DNA of 64,000 bases from Pontibacter rufus (GTDB lineage: Bacteria; Bacteroidota; Bacteroidia; Cytophagales; Hymenobacteraceae). Positions 29,434 through 38,271 of the stretch are shown one piece after another. The stretch is taken from the NCBI RefSeq assembly GCF_015694705.1, contig NZ_JADQDR010000001.1, positions 124,001 through 188,000 on the forward strand. Reading direction: 5' to 3'. A program made the translations under genes and the position numbers. Positions within the stretch are counted from its first letter, which is position 1. Each line of letters starts with the position of its first letter. The notes under the pieces are model-generated. The model saw only the letters and a program-made list of their open reading frames with translations. It had not been told where the DNA came from and made no database searches.

Positions 29434-30456
29434 TTAGCTGGCACTGGCGTGCGTTAGCTGGTCTTTGTAAAGCGGCAGCAGGCGCTCAAACTTATCGATG
29501 GTAGCCTCCAGGCTATCCAGCGACATGCCGCCGGCGGCGTTTTTGTGGCCGCCGCCATTAAAATGCTCGCGGGCAAACTCGTTTACCGAGAAATCGCCTA
29601 CCGAGCGGAACGACATTTTTACGGCTTCTGATCGGTCGATGATGAGGGCAGCAAAAACAATGCCTTCAATAGAAAGGGCATAATTTACCAAACCTTCCGT
29701 GTCGCCGGTCTTTGAGTCGTAAGCCTTGAGTTCTTCTTTTGTAATAGCAATATAGGCCGTATTGTATTCGTGCAGCACCACCAGTTTGTCTTTAAGGGCG
29801 TAACCCAGAAAGCGCAGGCGCAGTTCCGTAGAGCTGTCATAAATCAGGCGGTGGATGTTAGACGTCTGCACACCAATGTGCAGCAGGTCGGCAATGATGA
29901 GGTGCACGTTTTTGGAGGTGCTCGGATGGCGGAACGAGCCTGTATCAGTCATGATGCCGGCATACAGGCATTCGCCTATACTCGTATCAATCAAATCGGC
30001 ATCGCCGGCCTCCTTTATCAGGTCGTACACCAGCTCGGCGGTAGCGGCTGCATTGGTATCAGAAAAGCTCAGATCGGCAAAATGCTCGGGCTGCAGGTGG
30101 TGGTCTATCATCACCTTGGTGCCTTTGGCCTGCCGGATGTACTCGCCCATCTCGTGTATGCGGGACAGACTATTGAAATCAAGGCAGAAAATAACCTGCG
30201 ACTCGCCGATAATGCGCTGTACGAGAGCATCATTTTTCTCGGAGTATACCAGCACATCCTCGTTGCCCTCCATCCAGTTCAGGAAGTCAGGGTAGTCAGA
30301 AGGCGTAATCACTGTAACGCGGTGGCCTTTCTTTTTGAGGTATCCCGCCAGGCCCAGCGACGAGCCAAGTGCATCAGCGTCAGGCTTGTGGTGCGTGGTG
30401 ATCATCACCTCTTTGGGCTCGTTCAGAAGCGTTTTCAGGGCATTAATATCGTGCAT
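29434..30456 (-). CDS. nrnA: DHH-family phosphoesterase, oligoribonuclease/pAp phosphatase NrnA type
   Basis: 340 residues, the usual length. DHH motifs are present in order: ITTHHKPDADALGSSLGL, FCLDFNSLSRI, MIDHHLQPEHFADL and DTGSFRHPST. The DHHA1 domain carries the substrate loop GGGHKNAAGG near the C-terminus. The enzyme degrades short RNA (nanoRNA) and 3'-phosphoadenosine 5'-phosphate in the cytoplasm with Mn2+. It is the first gene of the leftward cluster with the two FKBP lipoproteins (31-base gap) and is divergent from ndk. Confidence 0.92.
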   Translation of the reverse strand: MHDINALKTLLNEPKEVMITTHHKPDADALGSSLGLAGYLKKKGHRVTVITPSDYPDFLNWMEGNEDVLVYSEKNDALVQRIIGESQVIFCLDFNSLSRIHEMGEYIRQAKGTKVMIDHHLQPEHFADLSFSDTNAAATAELVYDLIKEAGDADLIDTSIGECLYAGIMTDTGSFRHPSTSKNVHLIIADLLHIGVQTSNIHRLIYDSSTELRLRFLGYALKDKLVVLHEYNTAYIAITKEELKAYDSKTGDTEGLVNYALSIEGIVFAALIIDRSEAVKMSFRSVGDFSVNEFAREHFNGGGHKNAAGGMSLDSLEATIDKFERLLPLYKDQLTHASAS

Positions 30457-30636
30457 ACTGTCCGTATAAATCCTCTGATTAATAAGGATATAAACCGCAA
30501 ATTACAGAAGAAATTACTTCTAAAACAATAGTAACGTTTTTTGAAACAGCCTTTGTAAGGGCCGCCGCTTCCGGCGCGGGAATAATGCTTTGCCAAACTA
30601 TAACTTAAAAATAGCCTATAATCAAACGAAATGCGC

Positions 30637-30644
30637 TACTTTTG
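30637..30644 (+). promoter_or_regulatory. Probable -7 promoter box of ndk
   Basis: TACTTTTG followed by CATC matches the TAnnTTTG -7 element of Bacteroidota and lies 44 bases before the ndk ATG. The same TACnTTTGCATC form occurs before the DEAD-box helicase gene at 49599. No clear -33 TTG is present. Confidence 0.5.
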
Positions 30645-30687
30645 CATCTTAAATTTGAGCATACAACCTTAAAACCATTCAACCAAC

Positions 30688-31107
30688 ATGGCCGGAAACA
30701 TCACATTTACAATGATTAAGCCTGATGCAGTGGCAGATAACCACATTGGCGGCATTACCAACATGATAGAGGAAGGCGGCTTCCGCATCGTGGCAATGAA
30801 AAAAACAAAGTTGTCGGAAGAGCGCGCCGGTAAATTTTATGAGGTGCACAAAGAGCGTCCGTTCTACGGCGATCTGGTTGCTTATATGTCGTCCGGCCCT
30901 ATTGTGGCAATGATTTTAGAGAAAGACAACGCGGTGGAAGATTTCCGTAAGCTGATTGGCGCTACCAACCCGGCGCAGGCCGAAGAAGGCACCATCCGTA
31001 AGAAATATGCCAAATCTATTGAGGCAAACGCTGTGCACGGCTCCGATTCTGACGAGAACGCACAGATCGAAGGCGACTTCTTCTTCGCTGCCGACGAGCG
31101 CTTCTAG
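30688..31107 (+). CDS. ndk: Nucleoside diphosphate kinase
   Basis: 139 residues, standard length. The active-site histidine is H117 in [12 protein letters not shown], and the N-terminal [13 protein letters not shown] and [16 protein letters not shown] segments are conserved. It exchanges the gamma phosphate between nucleoside tri- and diphosphates. It is monocistronic, with a promoter box upstream and a terminator 24 bases downstream, and divergent from nrnA. Confidence 0.98.
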   Translation: MAGNITFTMIKPDAVADNHIGGITNMIEEGGFRIVAMKKTKLSEERAGKFYEVHKERPFYGDLVAYMSSGPIVAMILEKDNAVEDFRKLIGATNPAQAEEGTIRKKYAKSIEANAVHGSDSDENAQIEGDFFFAADERF

Positions 31108-31130
31108 TTAAATCATACCTGAGCAAAATA

Positions 31131-31165
31131 AAATCCCGCTAAGCCTTGTGGTTTAGCGGGATTTC
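31131..31165 (+). terminator. Terminator of ndk
   Basis: AAATCCCGCTAA pairs perfectly with TTAGCGGGATTT around a nine-base loop, followed by TCTGCTTT. Confidence 0.88.
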
Positions 31166-31302
31166 TGCTTTCTGATGCAGTGTAATAAAACTGTGTATCA
31201 GCTCTTACAAACAAAGTATAGTTGTTGCAGAACTGCGCCGGGCATGTTTATACTTAAGCAAACCGGAGCCGCAACAAAACAGAAACACAGCATATCCACA
31301 AA

Positions 31303-31338
31303 AAGAAACCGGCTCCATCAACTGAAACCGGTTTTTAA
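31303..31338 (-). terminator. Probable terminator of the LysM gene
   Basis: AAACCGG and CCGGTTTTT arms lie about 16 bases downstream of the LysM gene stop, with T-tracts in the direction of transcription on the minus strand. Confidence 0.55.
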
Positions 31339-31353
31339 ACTCCTGATGATATT

Positions 31354-31731
31354 TTAGCTTCTCGGCACCGTGAGCCGCTGGCCGGGGCGTATCAGGTCCG
31401 GGTTATCGCCTATTTTGTCTTTGTTGGCTTCGTACAGTTTATGCCAGCTGTTGGCATCGCCGTACAGTTTTTGGGCAATCTTAGACAAAGAGTCGCCGCT
31501 TTGTACGGTATACACATCGTTGTCCGGGCCCGGATCGGTTATTTTCTGCTTGTCCTGCTCGCTGTAGAAACCCTGCTCAGGATGGCCCGGCGTACGCGAT
31601 ACAGAACCTGTGCCTTTGCTGACAGGTGGTGCGCCAGCTGGCTTCGGTATATCTTCTTTGGGCAGTATGTTGCTGTTTGCTTTATGCGCGGGCGCTTCTT
31701 TCCCCTTCTTTAAAAAATCAAATAGTCCCAT
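31354..31731 (-). CDS. Small LysM-domain protein
   Basis: 125 residues. An N-terminal MGLFDFLKKGKEAP segment and a Pro/Lys-rich linker (about 15-75) precede a single C-terminal LysM domain (YTVQSGDSLSKIAQKLYGDANSWHKLYEANKD, NPDLIRPGQRLTVP). It resembles the YgaU/Kbp (LysM and BON) proteins in size and LysM form but has no BON domain. No signal peptide is present, so it may be cytoplasmic, and binding of peptidoglycan is not assured. Role unknown. It is a single gene. Confidence 0.88.
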   Translation of the reverse strand: MGLFDFLKKGKEAPAHKANSNILPKEDIPKPAGAPPVSKGTGSVSRTPGHPEQGFYSEQDKQKITDPGPDNDVYTVQSGDSLSKIAQKLYGDANSWHKLYEANKDKIGDNPDLIRPGQRLTVPRS

Positions 31732-31948
31732 ATCGGTTTAAATTTAAGTCAGACATTTGGTTTGGCTGGCAAGCTGTTAGTTGCCAGTAGCTTCTGTTAA
31801 ATACGCCCGGCGGGCCACATAGTTGTGCTGTGCAGCCGGACAGATACCGATATCAACTCTGCACAAGTTTTTGCCGTAAGCATTCAAGCCGCTGCCCGAG
31901 AAAGGCAGGGTTTTACATGATGTATAAGTATAAAGTAAAACAGAACAT

Positions 31949-32362
31949 ATGAAACCAACAATGTGGAAGAATTATTGGGCAACGCTGCTTTGCAGTTTGT
32001 TTGCGCTGGTGCTGGTAAGCTGTGGCTCCGGCGATGAAGCAGGTTCCGAGAGCATGATCTCAGGCGAAAGCAATAAAACATGGACTACCTCAAAAGAGGT
32101 AAATGCTGCCGGAGGTAAAGAAAAGTTGTCGGAAGAGGAAAAAGCGCAAAGCCTTCAGTTTTATGCTGATGGCCGTTTTGCCATGGGTGGCGGAAGTGCG
32201 CTGGAGACTGGTACCTGGTCGTTTGACCCGGCGGCTAAGCGGCTGTCGCTGCAGTTTGCAGACCAGAATGTTATTGAAAACTTTGATGTGCTGAAGTTAA
32301 CCGATGACGAAATGCGCCTCAAAGCAGAAGACGGTTTTGAAATGTTGCTTGAAGCAGAGTAA
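31949..32362 (+). CDS. Lipoprotein with lipocalin-like fold, unknown
   Basis: 137 residues. The lipoprotein signal is FALVLVSC at about residue 25, followed by a GSGDEAGSES linker. The rest (NKTWTTSKEVNAAGG, SLQFYADGRFAMGGGS, ETGTWSFDPAAKRLSLQF, NFDVLKLTDDEMRLKAEDG) has the pattern of the small lipocalin-like lipoproteins common in Bacteroidota, which carry the 'W-x-F/Y-DGRF-x-GTW' arrangement. Function is unknown. A terminator follows at 32400. Confidence 0.82.
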   Translation: MKPTMWKNYWATLLCSLFALVLVSCGSGDEAGSESMISGESNKTWTTSKEVNAAGGKEKLSEEEKAQSLQFYADGRFAMGGGSALETGTWSFDPAAKRLSLQFADQNVIENFDVLKLTDDEMRLKAEDGFEMLLEAE

Positions 32363-32399
32363 ATGATATAGCCAAAGTAGTGTTTGATTAATTTGGATG

Positions 32400-32437
32400 A
32401 AGCGGCAGCCCGTAAAAAAGCAGGCTGCCGCTTTTTT
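32400..32437 (+). terminator. Rho-independent terminator
   Basis: AAGCGGCAGCC and GGCTGCCGCTT arms of eleven bases surround a loop of about twelve bases and are followed by TTTT. Confidence 0.85.
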
Positions 32438-32556
32438 ACAGGTGCGTATAACTGTTGCCCTGTAGCAGGCAGAATACAGTTTTATCCGGAGTTAGAACTC
32501 ATGCCAGCTATCAGGCAGGAGAACAGGCTAATTAGCGAAGGGCTACGGCTTGCTGC

Positions 32557-33333
32557 TCAGCCATAAATTGTTTCGGCAAATTTCCGGATGGCATTGCAGG
32601 TTTCGCCGGTGCGCTCGAACATGCCCATGTGCCCTGTTTTTTCGAGGAAGTATACCACGCTGTAACCAGGCAAGGAGCATTGCTCCAGGGCTTTATCCAG
32701 CGGCACGGCGGCATCATCTTTCCCGAAAATAAACAGTACCGGAAACGCTGCTTCACGTAGCACATGAGTCCGGTCGGGGCGGTCGCGCATGGCGGCCAGA
32801 GCGCCGGTTATACCTTGCTGCGGTGTAGCACGGCCGATTTCCTTCATCATTTCAATCTCAGGTTTCAGGCGGCTACGATTTTCGCGGTAAAAAAGCGGCT
32901 CCACAAAAGGGTTGATAAAGCTGGCTACCCCATGCCGCTCCACGTAATCGATGGTTTTGTCGCGGTTTTCCTTTTTCTCATCCGTATCGGGCAGGGCGGA
33001 GGAGTGAAACAGACATAAACCATCAAGCATACTGCCATACTTCTCCGCAAAAGCCATACTTACGTAGCCACCCATCGAATGCCCGATAAGTATACATTTT
33101 TTGATCGCTAGTTCGTCCAGTTGCCGTTTCACATCGTCAGCCATACTTTCCATGCTATAACCGGCGGTGTTTTGGGTGTTGCTGCCGTGCCCGGGCAAAT
33201 CCAGCGCAATGGTACGGAACTGTTCCTGCAGCGGCTTTATAAAGTCTGCCCATACCTGTTTGCTCTCGCAGAAGCCATGCAGAAAAACCAATGCGTCGCC
33301 GGTGCCTGCATCAATGTAAGTTGTGTTTGTCAT
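32557..33333 (-). CDS. Alpha/beta hydrolase
   Basis: 258 residues with no signal peptide. The oxyanion motif is FLHGFCESKQVW, the nucleophile S86 is in GHSMGGY, the acid is probably in FGKDDAAVP, and the His is in KTGHMGMFE. The cap-domain region 140-190 includes FYRENRSRLKPEIEMM. It belongs to the general BioH/haloperoxidase-like group of soluble esterases, and the substrate cannot be deduced. It is a single gene convergent with the lipocalin-like lipoprotein gene. Confidence 0.9.
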   Translation of the reverse strand: MTNTTYIDAGTGDALVFLHGFCESKQVWADFIKPLQEQFRTIALDLPGHGSNTQNTAGYSMESMADDVKRQLDELAIKKCILIGHSMGGYVSMAFAEKYGSMLDGLCLFHSSALPDTDEKKENRDKTIDYVERHGVASFINPFVEPLFYRENRSRLKPEIEMMKEIGRATPQQGITGALAAMRDRPDRTHVLREAAFPVLFIFGKDDAAVPLDKALEQCSLPGYSVVYFLEKTGHMGMFERTGETCNAIRKFAETIYG

Positions 33334-33398
33334 TCTTTATTAGACGTTGGATGTCAGACACAAGATGTTAGATTCTCTTGAAAACATAAAGTAGGATA

Positions 33399-33453
33399 TG
33401 TATTCCGGTATTGTAGGGACAGTCGCGACCTGTCCCTACAATACCGGAATACA
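33399..33453. repeat. Near-perfect 55-base palindrome
   Basis: Arms of 24 bases (starting TGTATTCCGGTATTGTAGGG and ending in ACAG) are perfectly complementary around TCGCGAC. The TAGGGACAG-TCGCGAC-CTGTCCCTA core resembles a repeat class seen in several bacterial phyla. It lies between the hydrolase gene and the dxs terminator, with no coding role. Confidence 0.85.
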
Positions 33454-33456
33454 ACA

Positions 33457-33490
33457 AAAAACTCACAGGCCTGAAAGACACTGTGAGTTT
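33457..33490 (-). terminator. Terminator of dxs
   Basis: AAAACTCACAG and CTGTGAGTTTT arms of eleven bases with a twelve-base loop, 30 bases downstream of the dxs stop. On the minus strand the stem is followed by T residues. A hairpin of nearly the same sequence, including its loop, lies at 43728. Confidence 0.85.
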
Positions 33491-33520
33491 TGAAAATCGT
33501 GATACGAATATCAGAATACG

Positions 33521-35437
33521 CTAAGCCTTCACTGGTACTCCCAACAGCTCGCGAACTGTATTTTCGATGGCTGCCGGGTCGAAACCGGCTTCTTTCTGCA
33601 GTTCTAATTGGGAACCATGCTCGAAAATGGCATCCGGAATACCGAGGCGTTTTACCTGTGCGGTGTAGCCGTTGTCGACCATAAACTCCAGCACGGCGCT
33701 GCCGAAGCCACCCTGGAGGCAGCCGTCTTCTACGGTTATCACTTTGTCATACTTGCTAAAGATGTGGTGCAGCAGTTCCGCATCCAGTGGTTTGGCGAAT
33801 CGCATATCGTAATGGCCGGGCGTAATGCCTTCGTAGCGTAACTTCTTGCAAACATTCACGGCGTAGTTACCGATGTGGCCAAAAGTAAGTATAGCCACTT
33901 CTTCGCCTTCCTGCATCGTGCGGCCTTTGCCGACTTCAATCAGTTCGAGCGGTGTGCGCCAGTTGGGCATCACGCCTTCGCCCCGCGGGTAGCGGATGGT
34001 AAACGGTCCGGCGCCATCCTGCGAGGCGGTATACATTAGGTTGCGCAGTTCCTGTTCGTTCATAGGGGCAGATACCACCATGTTGGGCAGGCAACGCATA
34101 AAGGCAATATCGTAAGCACCATGGTGGGTAGGGCCGTCGGCACCGGCAAAACCGGCTCTATCGAGGCAAAAAACCACGTGCAGGTCCTGCAGGCAAACAT
34201 CGTGTACCACCTGATCATAACCGCGCTGCATAAAAGTGCTGTACACGTTGCAAAATGGCACCAGGCCCTGCGTGGCCAGTCCGGCCGAAAAGGTTACCGC
34301 GTGTTGCTCGGCAATGCCCACATCAAAAGCACGATCGGGCATGGCTTTCATCATAATATTAAGCGAGCAACCGGACGGCATGGCCGGCGTAATACCCATT
34401 ATCTTCGGGTTCTGTTCGGCCAGCTCTACCATGGTATGGCCAAACACATCCTGGTACTTGGGCGGCTGTGGCGTATCATAGTGTTTTTTGTAGATTTCGC
34501 CCGTAATCTTATCAAAGGTGCCAGGGGCATGCCACTTGGTTTGTTCTTTCTCGGCCAAGGCAAAACCTTTGCCCTTGGTAGTAACACAATGCAGTATTTT
34601 CGGACCTGAAATATGTTTTAAATCTTCCAGTACCGATACCAGATGATGGATATCGTGCCCGTCTATCGGGCCGAAGTAGCGGAACTTCAGGCTTTCAAAC
34701 AGGTTGCTTTGCTTGAGCAGGGTCGCTTTCACGCCACTCTCTACCTTAGATGCTATCTGCTGCGCATTAGGCCCAAACTTGCTGATTTTGCCCAACACGT
34801 TCCAGATCTCATCGCGCACTTTGTTGTAGGTACGGGAAGTGGTAATGTCGGTGAGATATTCTTTCAGGGCGCCTACATTCGGGTCGATACTCATGCAGTT
34901 GTCGTTGAGCACCACCAGCAGGTCGGCGTTGGCGACACCTGCATGGTTAAGGGCTTCAAACGCCATGCCGCCCGTCATCGCGCCGTCGCCGATTACGGCA
35001 ATGTGGTGGCGGTTGTACTCGTGCTTATACTTGGAGGCCACCGCCATACCCAGCGCTGCTGAAATAGATGTGCTGGAATGGCCTACGCCAAAGGTGTCAT
35101 ACTCGCTTTCTTTGCGCTTGGGAAAACCGGAGATGCCGCCATACTTGCGGTTGGTATGAAAAATGTCGCGGCGGCCCGTTAATATCTTGTGCCCGTATGC
35201 CTGGTGTCCTACATCCCATACCAGCTGATCGTAAGGGGTATTATATACGTAATGCAGCGCCGTAGTAAGCTCTACCACGCCCAGACTAGCCCCAAAATGA
35301 CCGCCATGAATGGAAACAACATCAATGATATACTGCCTTAGTTCCTGGCTCACCTGCAGCAACTGTTCCGGCTTTAGTTTCCGGAGGTCGTCAGGGGTAT
35401 GAATAGAGGCAAGCAGCGCTCCGGGTTTAACAAGCAT
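33521..35437 (-). CDS. dxs: 1-deoxy-D-xylulose-5-phosphate synthase
   Basis: 638 residues from the ATG at 35437 (MLVKPGALLASIHTPDDL); the longer frame upstream has no family match. The thiamine-diphosphate site is AVIGDGAMTGGMAFEALNHAG. The catalytic region holds GHQAYGHKILTGR. The pyrimidine-domain segments are VGIAEQHAVTFSAGLA and LDRAGFAGADGPTHHGAYD, followed by the C-terminal domain (TVEDGCLQGGFGSAVLEF). It condenses pyruvate with glyceraldehyde 3-phosphate to begin the MEP isoprenoid pathway. It is monocistronic, with a terminator at 33457. Confidence 0.98.
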   Translation of the reverse strand: MLVKPGALLASIHTPDDLRKLKPEQLLQVSQELRQYIIDVVSIHGGHFGASLGVVELTTALHYVYNTPYDQLVWDVGHQAYGHKILTGRRDIFHTNRKYGGISGFPKRKESEYDTFGVGHSSTSISAALGMAVASKYKHEYNRHHIAVIGDGAMTGGMAFEALNHAGVANADLLVVLNDNCMSIDPNVGALKEYLTDITTSRTYNKVRDEIWNVLGKISKFGPNAQQIASKVESGVKATLLKQSNLFESLKFRYFGPIDGHDIHHLVSVLEDLKHISGPKILHCVTTKGKGFALAEKEQTKWHAPGTFDKITGEIYKKHYDTPQPPKYQDVFGHTMVELAEQNPKIMGITPAMPSGCSLNIMMKAMPDRAFDVGIAEQHAVTFSAGLATQGLVPFCNVYSTFMQRGYDQVVHDVCLQDLHVVFCLDRAGFAGADGPTHHGAYDIAFMRCLPNMVVSAPMNEQELRNLMYTASQDGAGPFTIRYPRGEGVMPNWRTPLELIEVGKGRTMQEGEEVAILTFGHIGNYAVNVCKKLRYEGITPGHYDMRFAKPLDAELLHHIFSKYDKVITVEDGCLQGGFGSAVLEFMVDNGYTAQVKRLGIPDAIFEHGSQLELQKEAGFDPAAIENTVRELLGVPVKA

Positions 35438-36084
35438 AAAATTGTCTTTATAGACCTCTAACAAAAAAAAGCGGCCAAAGTTTATAATGCACGGAATTGT
35501 ACTTTTTAAGCCGGACCGTAAAGTTAATAAAATAAAAAAAGCAAGCGTATCTTTTAGCTGCTTTCTCACTTGCGCACGGCAGCAGCCAGGCTGTAAAGTA
35601 TACAAAAGGTATGTATAGCCCTGGTTTTACACTGCGGAGGCACAATAAGCTGGCAATAAAAGCCGTTGCCCCGACAGGACATGTAAGGTTATACTTTGGC
35701 AAGGCGTAAATGTTCTGAACGATGCAAGGTATGCCTTGGGCTACGGTAGGGACAATCTGCTTAAAATAAGTAATTTTGTAGCCGGGCTATACGTTGCCCG
35801 GCAAAAGGAACTATACTTAATCTTCCCTTCTGTCATTCTGAAAGGAGCCTGGTTGAAGGGCGGTTAAGCTGTAGCTATGTATAGATAAGCTTTTGTGGCT
35901 TGCCAAAAAGATTCTTTCAGAATACCAGAAGGATGGATGCAGATGAGGGCATGTAAAAAAGCAACAGAGAGAAAATTTGAGAACCATTTAAATAAAGACT
36001 TTATACCCTGTTTATACTTTTATTTATACCGGATTTACGCAGCCCTGCTACTTAAATACGTCCAGCTGTTTTAATATTTATAAA
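35438..36084. other. Large divergent intergenic region between dxs and scpA
   Basis: About 650 bases without a gene. It contains several AAGTATA/TATACTT words (35597, 35690, 35813, 36011), a small CCGGGC/GCCCGG hairpin near 35782 and an inverted repeat at 35826-35932. It should hold the promoters of both dxs and scpA, but no clear -7 box was identified. Confidence 0.6.
35826..35932. repeat. Imperfect inverted repeat upstream of scpA
   Basis: The left arm is CCTTCTGTCATTCTGAAAG and the right arm is CTTTCAGAATACCAGAAGG, with two mismatched bases and about 66 bases between. The word TTCTGTCATTCTGAAAG resembles dispersed intergenic repeats of Bacteroidota. It is probably a non-autonomous repeat element. 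Confidence 0.6.
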
Positions 36085-36855
36085 GTGAGTTTCGAAATTA
36101 AATTACCGTTATTTGAAGGACCGTTCGATTTATTGCTCTTCTTTATTGAGCGCGATGAACTGGACATCCACGACATTCCTATTTTCCAGATTACGAACGA
36201 GTTTATCGGCTATATCCGCCAGCTGGAGCAGCTCAACATCGAAGTAGCCAGCGATTTTATACTTACTGCCGCCACGCTGATGCGCATTAAAGCCAAAATG
36301 CTGCTGCCGCGCACCGAAAAAGATGAGGAAGGCAACGAAATAGATCCGCGCAAGGAGCTGGTGCAACACCTGCTGGAGTATAAAAAGTATAAAAGTGCGC
36401 TGCCCGAGCTAATGATCATGGAGGAGCAGCGCCTGGCCCAGGAGAACCGCGGCAACATACAGGCAGAACTGCAGCAGATAGCCAACGCCAACCACTTCGA
36501 GTATGAATTGCAGGATCTAAGCCTTTATAAGCTGATGCGTGTGTTTGAAAAGGTGATGGTGCGGTTTGAGGAAGAGCAGAACCGGCCCAAGCATACCGTA
36601 ATCACGTATCCGTATACGTTGGAGGAGCAGCGCGACATTATTCTGCGGATGGTGCAGCAGCGGCGGCAGGTAGCTTTCTCGCAGCTTATTTCGGAGTTCC
36701 CGGATAAAATAGGCATGATTTTCAACTTTCTGGCTATTCTCGATATGCTGCAGCTGAACCTGATTGATGTAGAAGTAGGCGAAGGCTTCAATGACTTTAC
36801 TATTATGCAGGCCGAAGGACAGGCAACACAGGTAACGCAACTGCTGGTGGAATAA
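36085..36855 (+). CDS. scpA: Segregation and condensation protein A
   Basis: 256 residues from the GTG at 36085. The N-terminal helix pair (FEGPFDLLLFFIERDELDIHDIPIFQITNEF), ASDFILTAATLMRIKAKMLLP and the C-terminal winged-helix (QVAFSQLISEFPDKIGMIFNFLAILDMLQLNLI) are characteristic. ScpA is the kleisin that joins SMC and ScpB in the chromosome-condensing complex. No scpB is seen next to it. The next gene is co-directional after 127 bases. Confidence 0.96.
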   Translation: MSFEIKLPLFEGPFDLLLFFIERDELDIHDIPIFQITNEFIGYIRQLEQLNIEVASDFILTAATLMRIKAKMLLPRTEKDEEGNEIDPRKELVQHLLEYKKYKSALPELMIMEEQRLAQENRGNIQAELQQIANANHFEYELQDLSLYKLMRVFEKVMVRFEEEQNRPKHTVITYPYTLEEQRDIILRMVQQRRQVAFSQLISEFPDKIGMIFNFLAILDMLQLNLIDVEVGEGFNDFTIMQAEGQATQVTQLLVE

Positions 36856-36982
36856 ACGGTAGCACAAAAATCAGGCATTTAGCCAACATTTCACACTCAT
36901 TACCGAATAGTTAATAGCTTTGCGCGCCCGCGCCCTTGTTGGCAAAGCTGAAAAAGCCGCCGCAGCAAGCCTTAACACTTAC

Positions 36983-38044
36983 ATGGACCAGAACAAGAAG
37001 ACCATACTTAAAAGCTTTAGCCCTGTTAAAATCCTGCTACCAGTACTGCTGGGGCTGGCCGCTACGGCGTGGCTTTTTATCAGAGACAACAAACTAGATG
37101 ACCTGAAAGGTATATCGGAAGCGCACTGGGGCTGGCTGCTGGCCGCTGTGGTGGTGCTCATTATCCGCGATGCCGGCTACATGTACCGCATCCGGCATCT
37201 CACCAACAAGTTCCTGACCTGGCGCAACAGCATCGACGTGATCATGCTCTGGGAGTTTGCTTCGGCCGTTACGCCTTCAGTGGTAGGTGGCACCACGGTT
37301 GCCACCATCATCCTGAACAAAGAAGGTATTCCGCTGGGCAAATCGCTGGCTTATGTGATGTTCACGGCGGTGCTCGATAACATGTTCTTTATACTTGCCG
37401 CACCCATTGCGCTGCTGCTCACACAAGGGCAGGTGTTTCCTACCTTCGGCCTCGATGCATCGGATGTGGCGAAGCTGCAGTCAGCTTTTTATATCAGCTA
37501 CAGCCTGATTGCCGTGTATACTTTTGCCATGATTTATGCGCTGTTTATTAAGCCACGGGCATTTAAATGGTTGTTGCTGAAAATTACCTCCTGGCGCCTG
37601 TTGCGGAAATGGCGCGTCAGTGCCTTCCAGCACGGCAACGAGATTATCTGGGCCTCGGAGCAGCTCAAAGGCAATACTTTCGGTTATTGGGCCAAGGCTA
37701 TTCTGTCTACCATCTTTGTGTGGAGCGCCCGTTATTTCCTGCTCAACTGCCTCATCGCTGCCTTTGTAGACGTAAGCCTGAGCGAACACCTGCTCATCAT
37801 TTCCCGCAACCTCATTTTCTGGATTGTGATGCTGATTGCCATTACGCCGGGCGGCGCCGGTATTGTGGAAATGGCTTTCCCGAGCTTCTTCGGCTTGTTT
37901 CTGGGCAGCTTCAGCAGCATTGTGGTGGTGCTTTACCGCCTGATTACGTATTATCCGTACCTGCTGCTGGGCTCATTCTTCCTCCCCAAATGGATTGCCA
38001 AAGTATTCGGTCATCATCCTAAAGAGAGCGAAGTACCGGTATAA
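36983..38044 (+). CDS. YbhN/UPF0104-family integral membrane protein (LPG-synthase-type flippase domain)
   Basis: 353 residues from the ATG at 36983 (MDQNKKTILKSFSPVK), preferred over a frame 63 bases longer. About eight hydrophobic segments are visible, among them ILLPVLLGLAATAWLFI, VVGGTTVATIILNKEG, MFTAVLDNMFFILAAPIALLL and the hallmark ITPGGAGIVEMAFPSFFGL. The family shares the membrane domain of lysylphosphatidylglycerol synthase without the catalytic part and is thought to move lipids. The substrate is unknown. It lies downstream of scpA and is convergent with nhaA. Confidence 0.92.
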   Translation: MDQNKKTILKSFSPVKILLPVLLGLAATAWLFIRDNKLDDLKGISEAHWGWLLAAVVVLIIRDAGYMYRIRHLTNKFLTWRNSIDVIMLWEFASAVTPSVVGGTTVATIILNKEGIPLGKSLAYVMFTAVLDNMFFILAAPIALLLTQGQVFPTFGLDASDVAKLQSAFYISYSLIAVYTFAMIYALFIKPRAFKWLLLKITSWRLLRKWRVSAFQHGNEIIWASEQLKGNTFGYWAKAILSTIFVWSARYFLLNCLIAAFVDVSLSEHLLIISRNLIFWIVMLIAITPGGAGIVEMAFPSFFGLFLGSFSSIVVVLYRLITYYPYLLLGSFFLPKWIAKVFGHHPKESEVPV

Positions 38045-38073
38045 TTATAGCGGCAGAAGCCGAAAGGCATCGG

Positions 38074-38138
38074 TTTATACTTGTGGTGGCAGAGATTTAT
38101 CCTTCATAAGTATGAGGCACTGCCACTACAAGTATAAA
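38074..38138. terminator. Hairpin with paired AAGTATA words between convergent genes
   Basis: TTTATACTTGTGGTGGCAG pairs with CTGCCACTACAAGTATAAA with one mismatch. It lies 30 bases after the YbhN-like stop. The outer ends of the stem are an inverted pair of the AAGTATA motif. Confidence 0.7.
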
Positions 38139-38186
38139 ACAATATCAGCCAACAATACCACAGCGCTATACTTTGTTGCCCCGCTA

Positions 38187-38246
38187 ACTAAAGCAAAGAA
38201 AGACAAGCCGTATTATGCTTTGCGGCTTGTCTTTCTTTGCTTTAGT
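38187..38246. terminator. Very long perfect hairpin, terminator of nhaA
   Basis: Arms of 24 bases (starting ACTAAAGCAAAGAAAGAC and ending AAGCCG) are perfectly complementary around the 12-base loop TATTATGCTTTG. It lies 25 bases downstream of the nhaA stop on the minus strand and is longer than a usual terminator stem. Confidence 0.75.
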
Positions 38247-38271
38247 GCGTTCCTGTACCTGGTTTAAGGAT

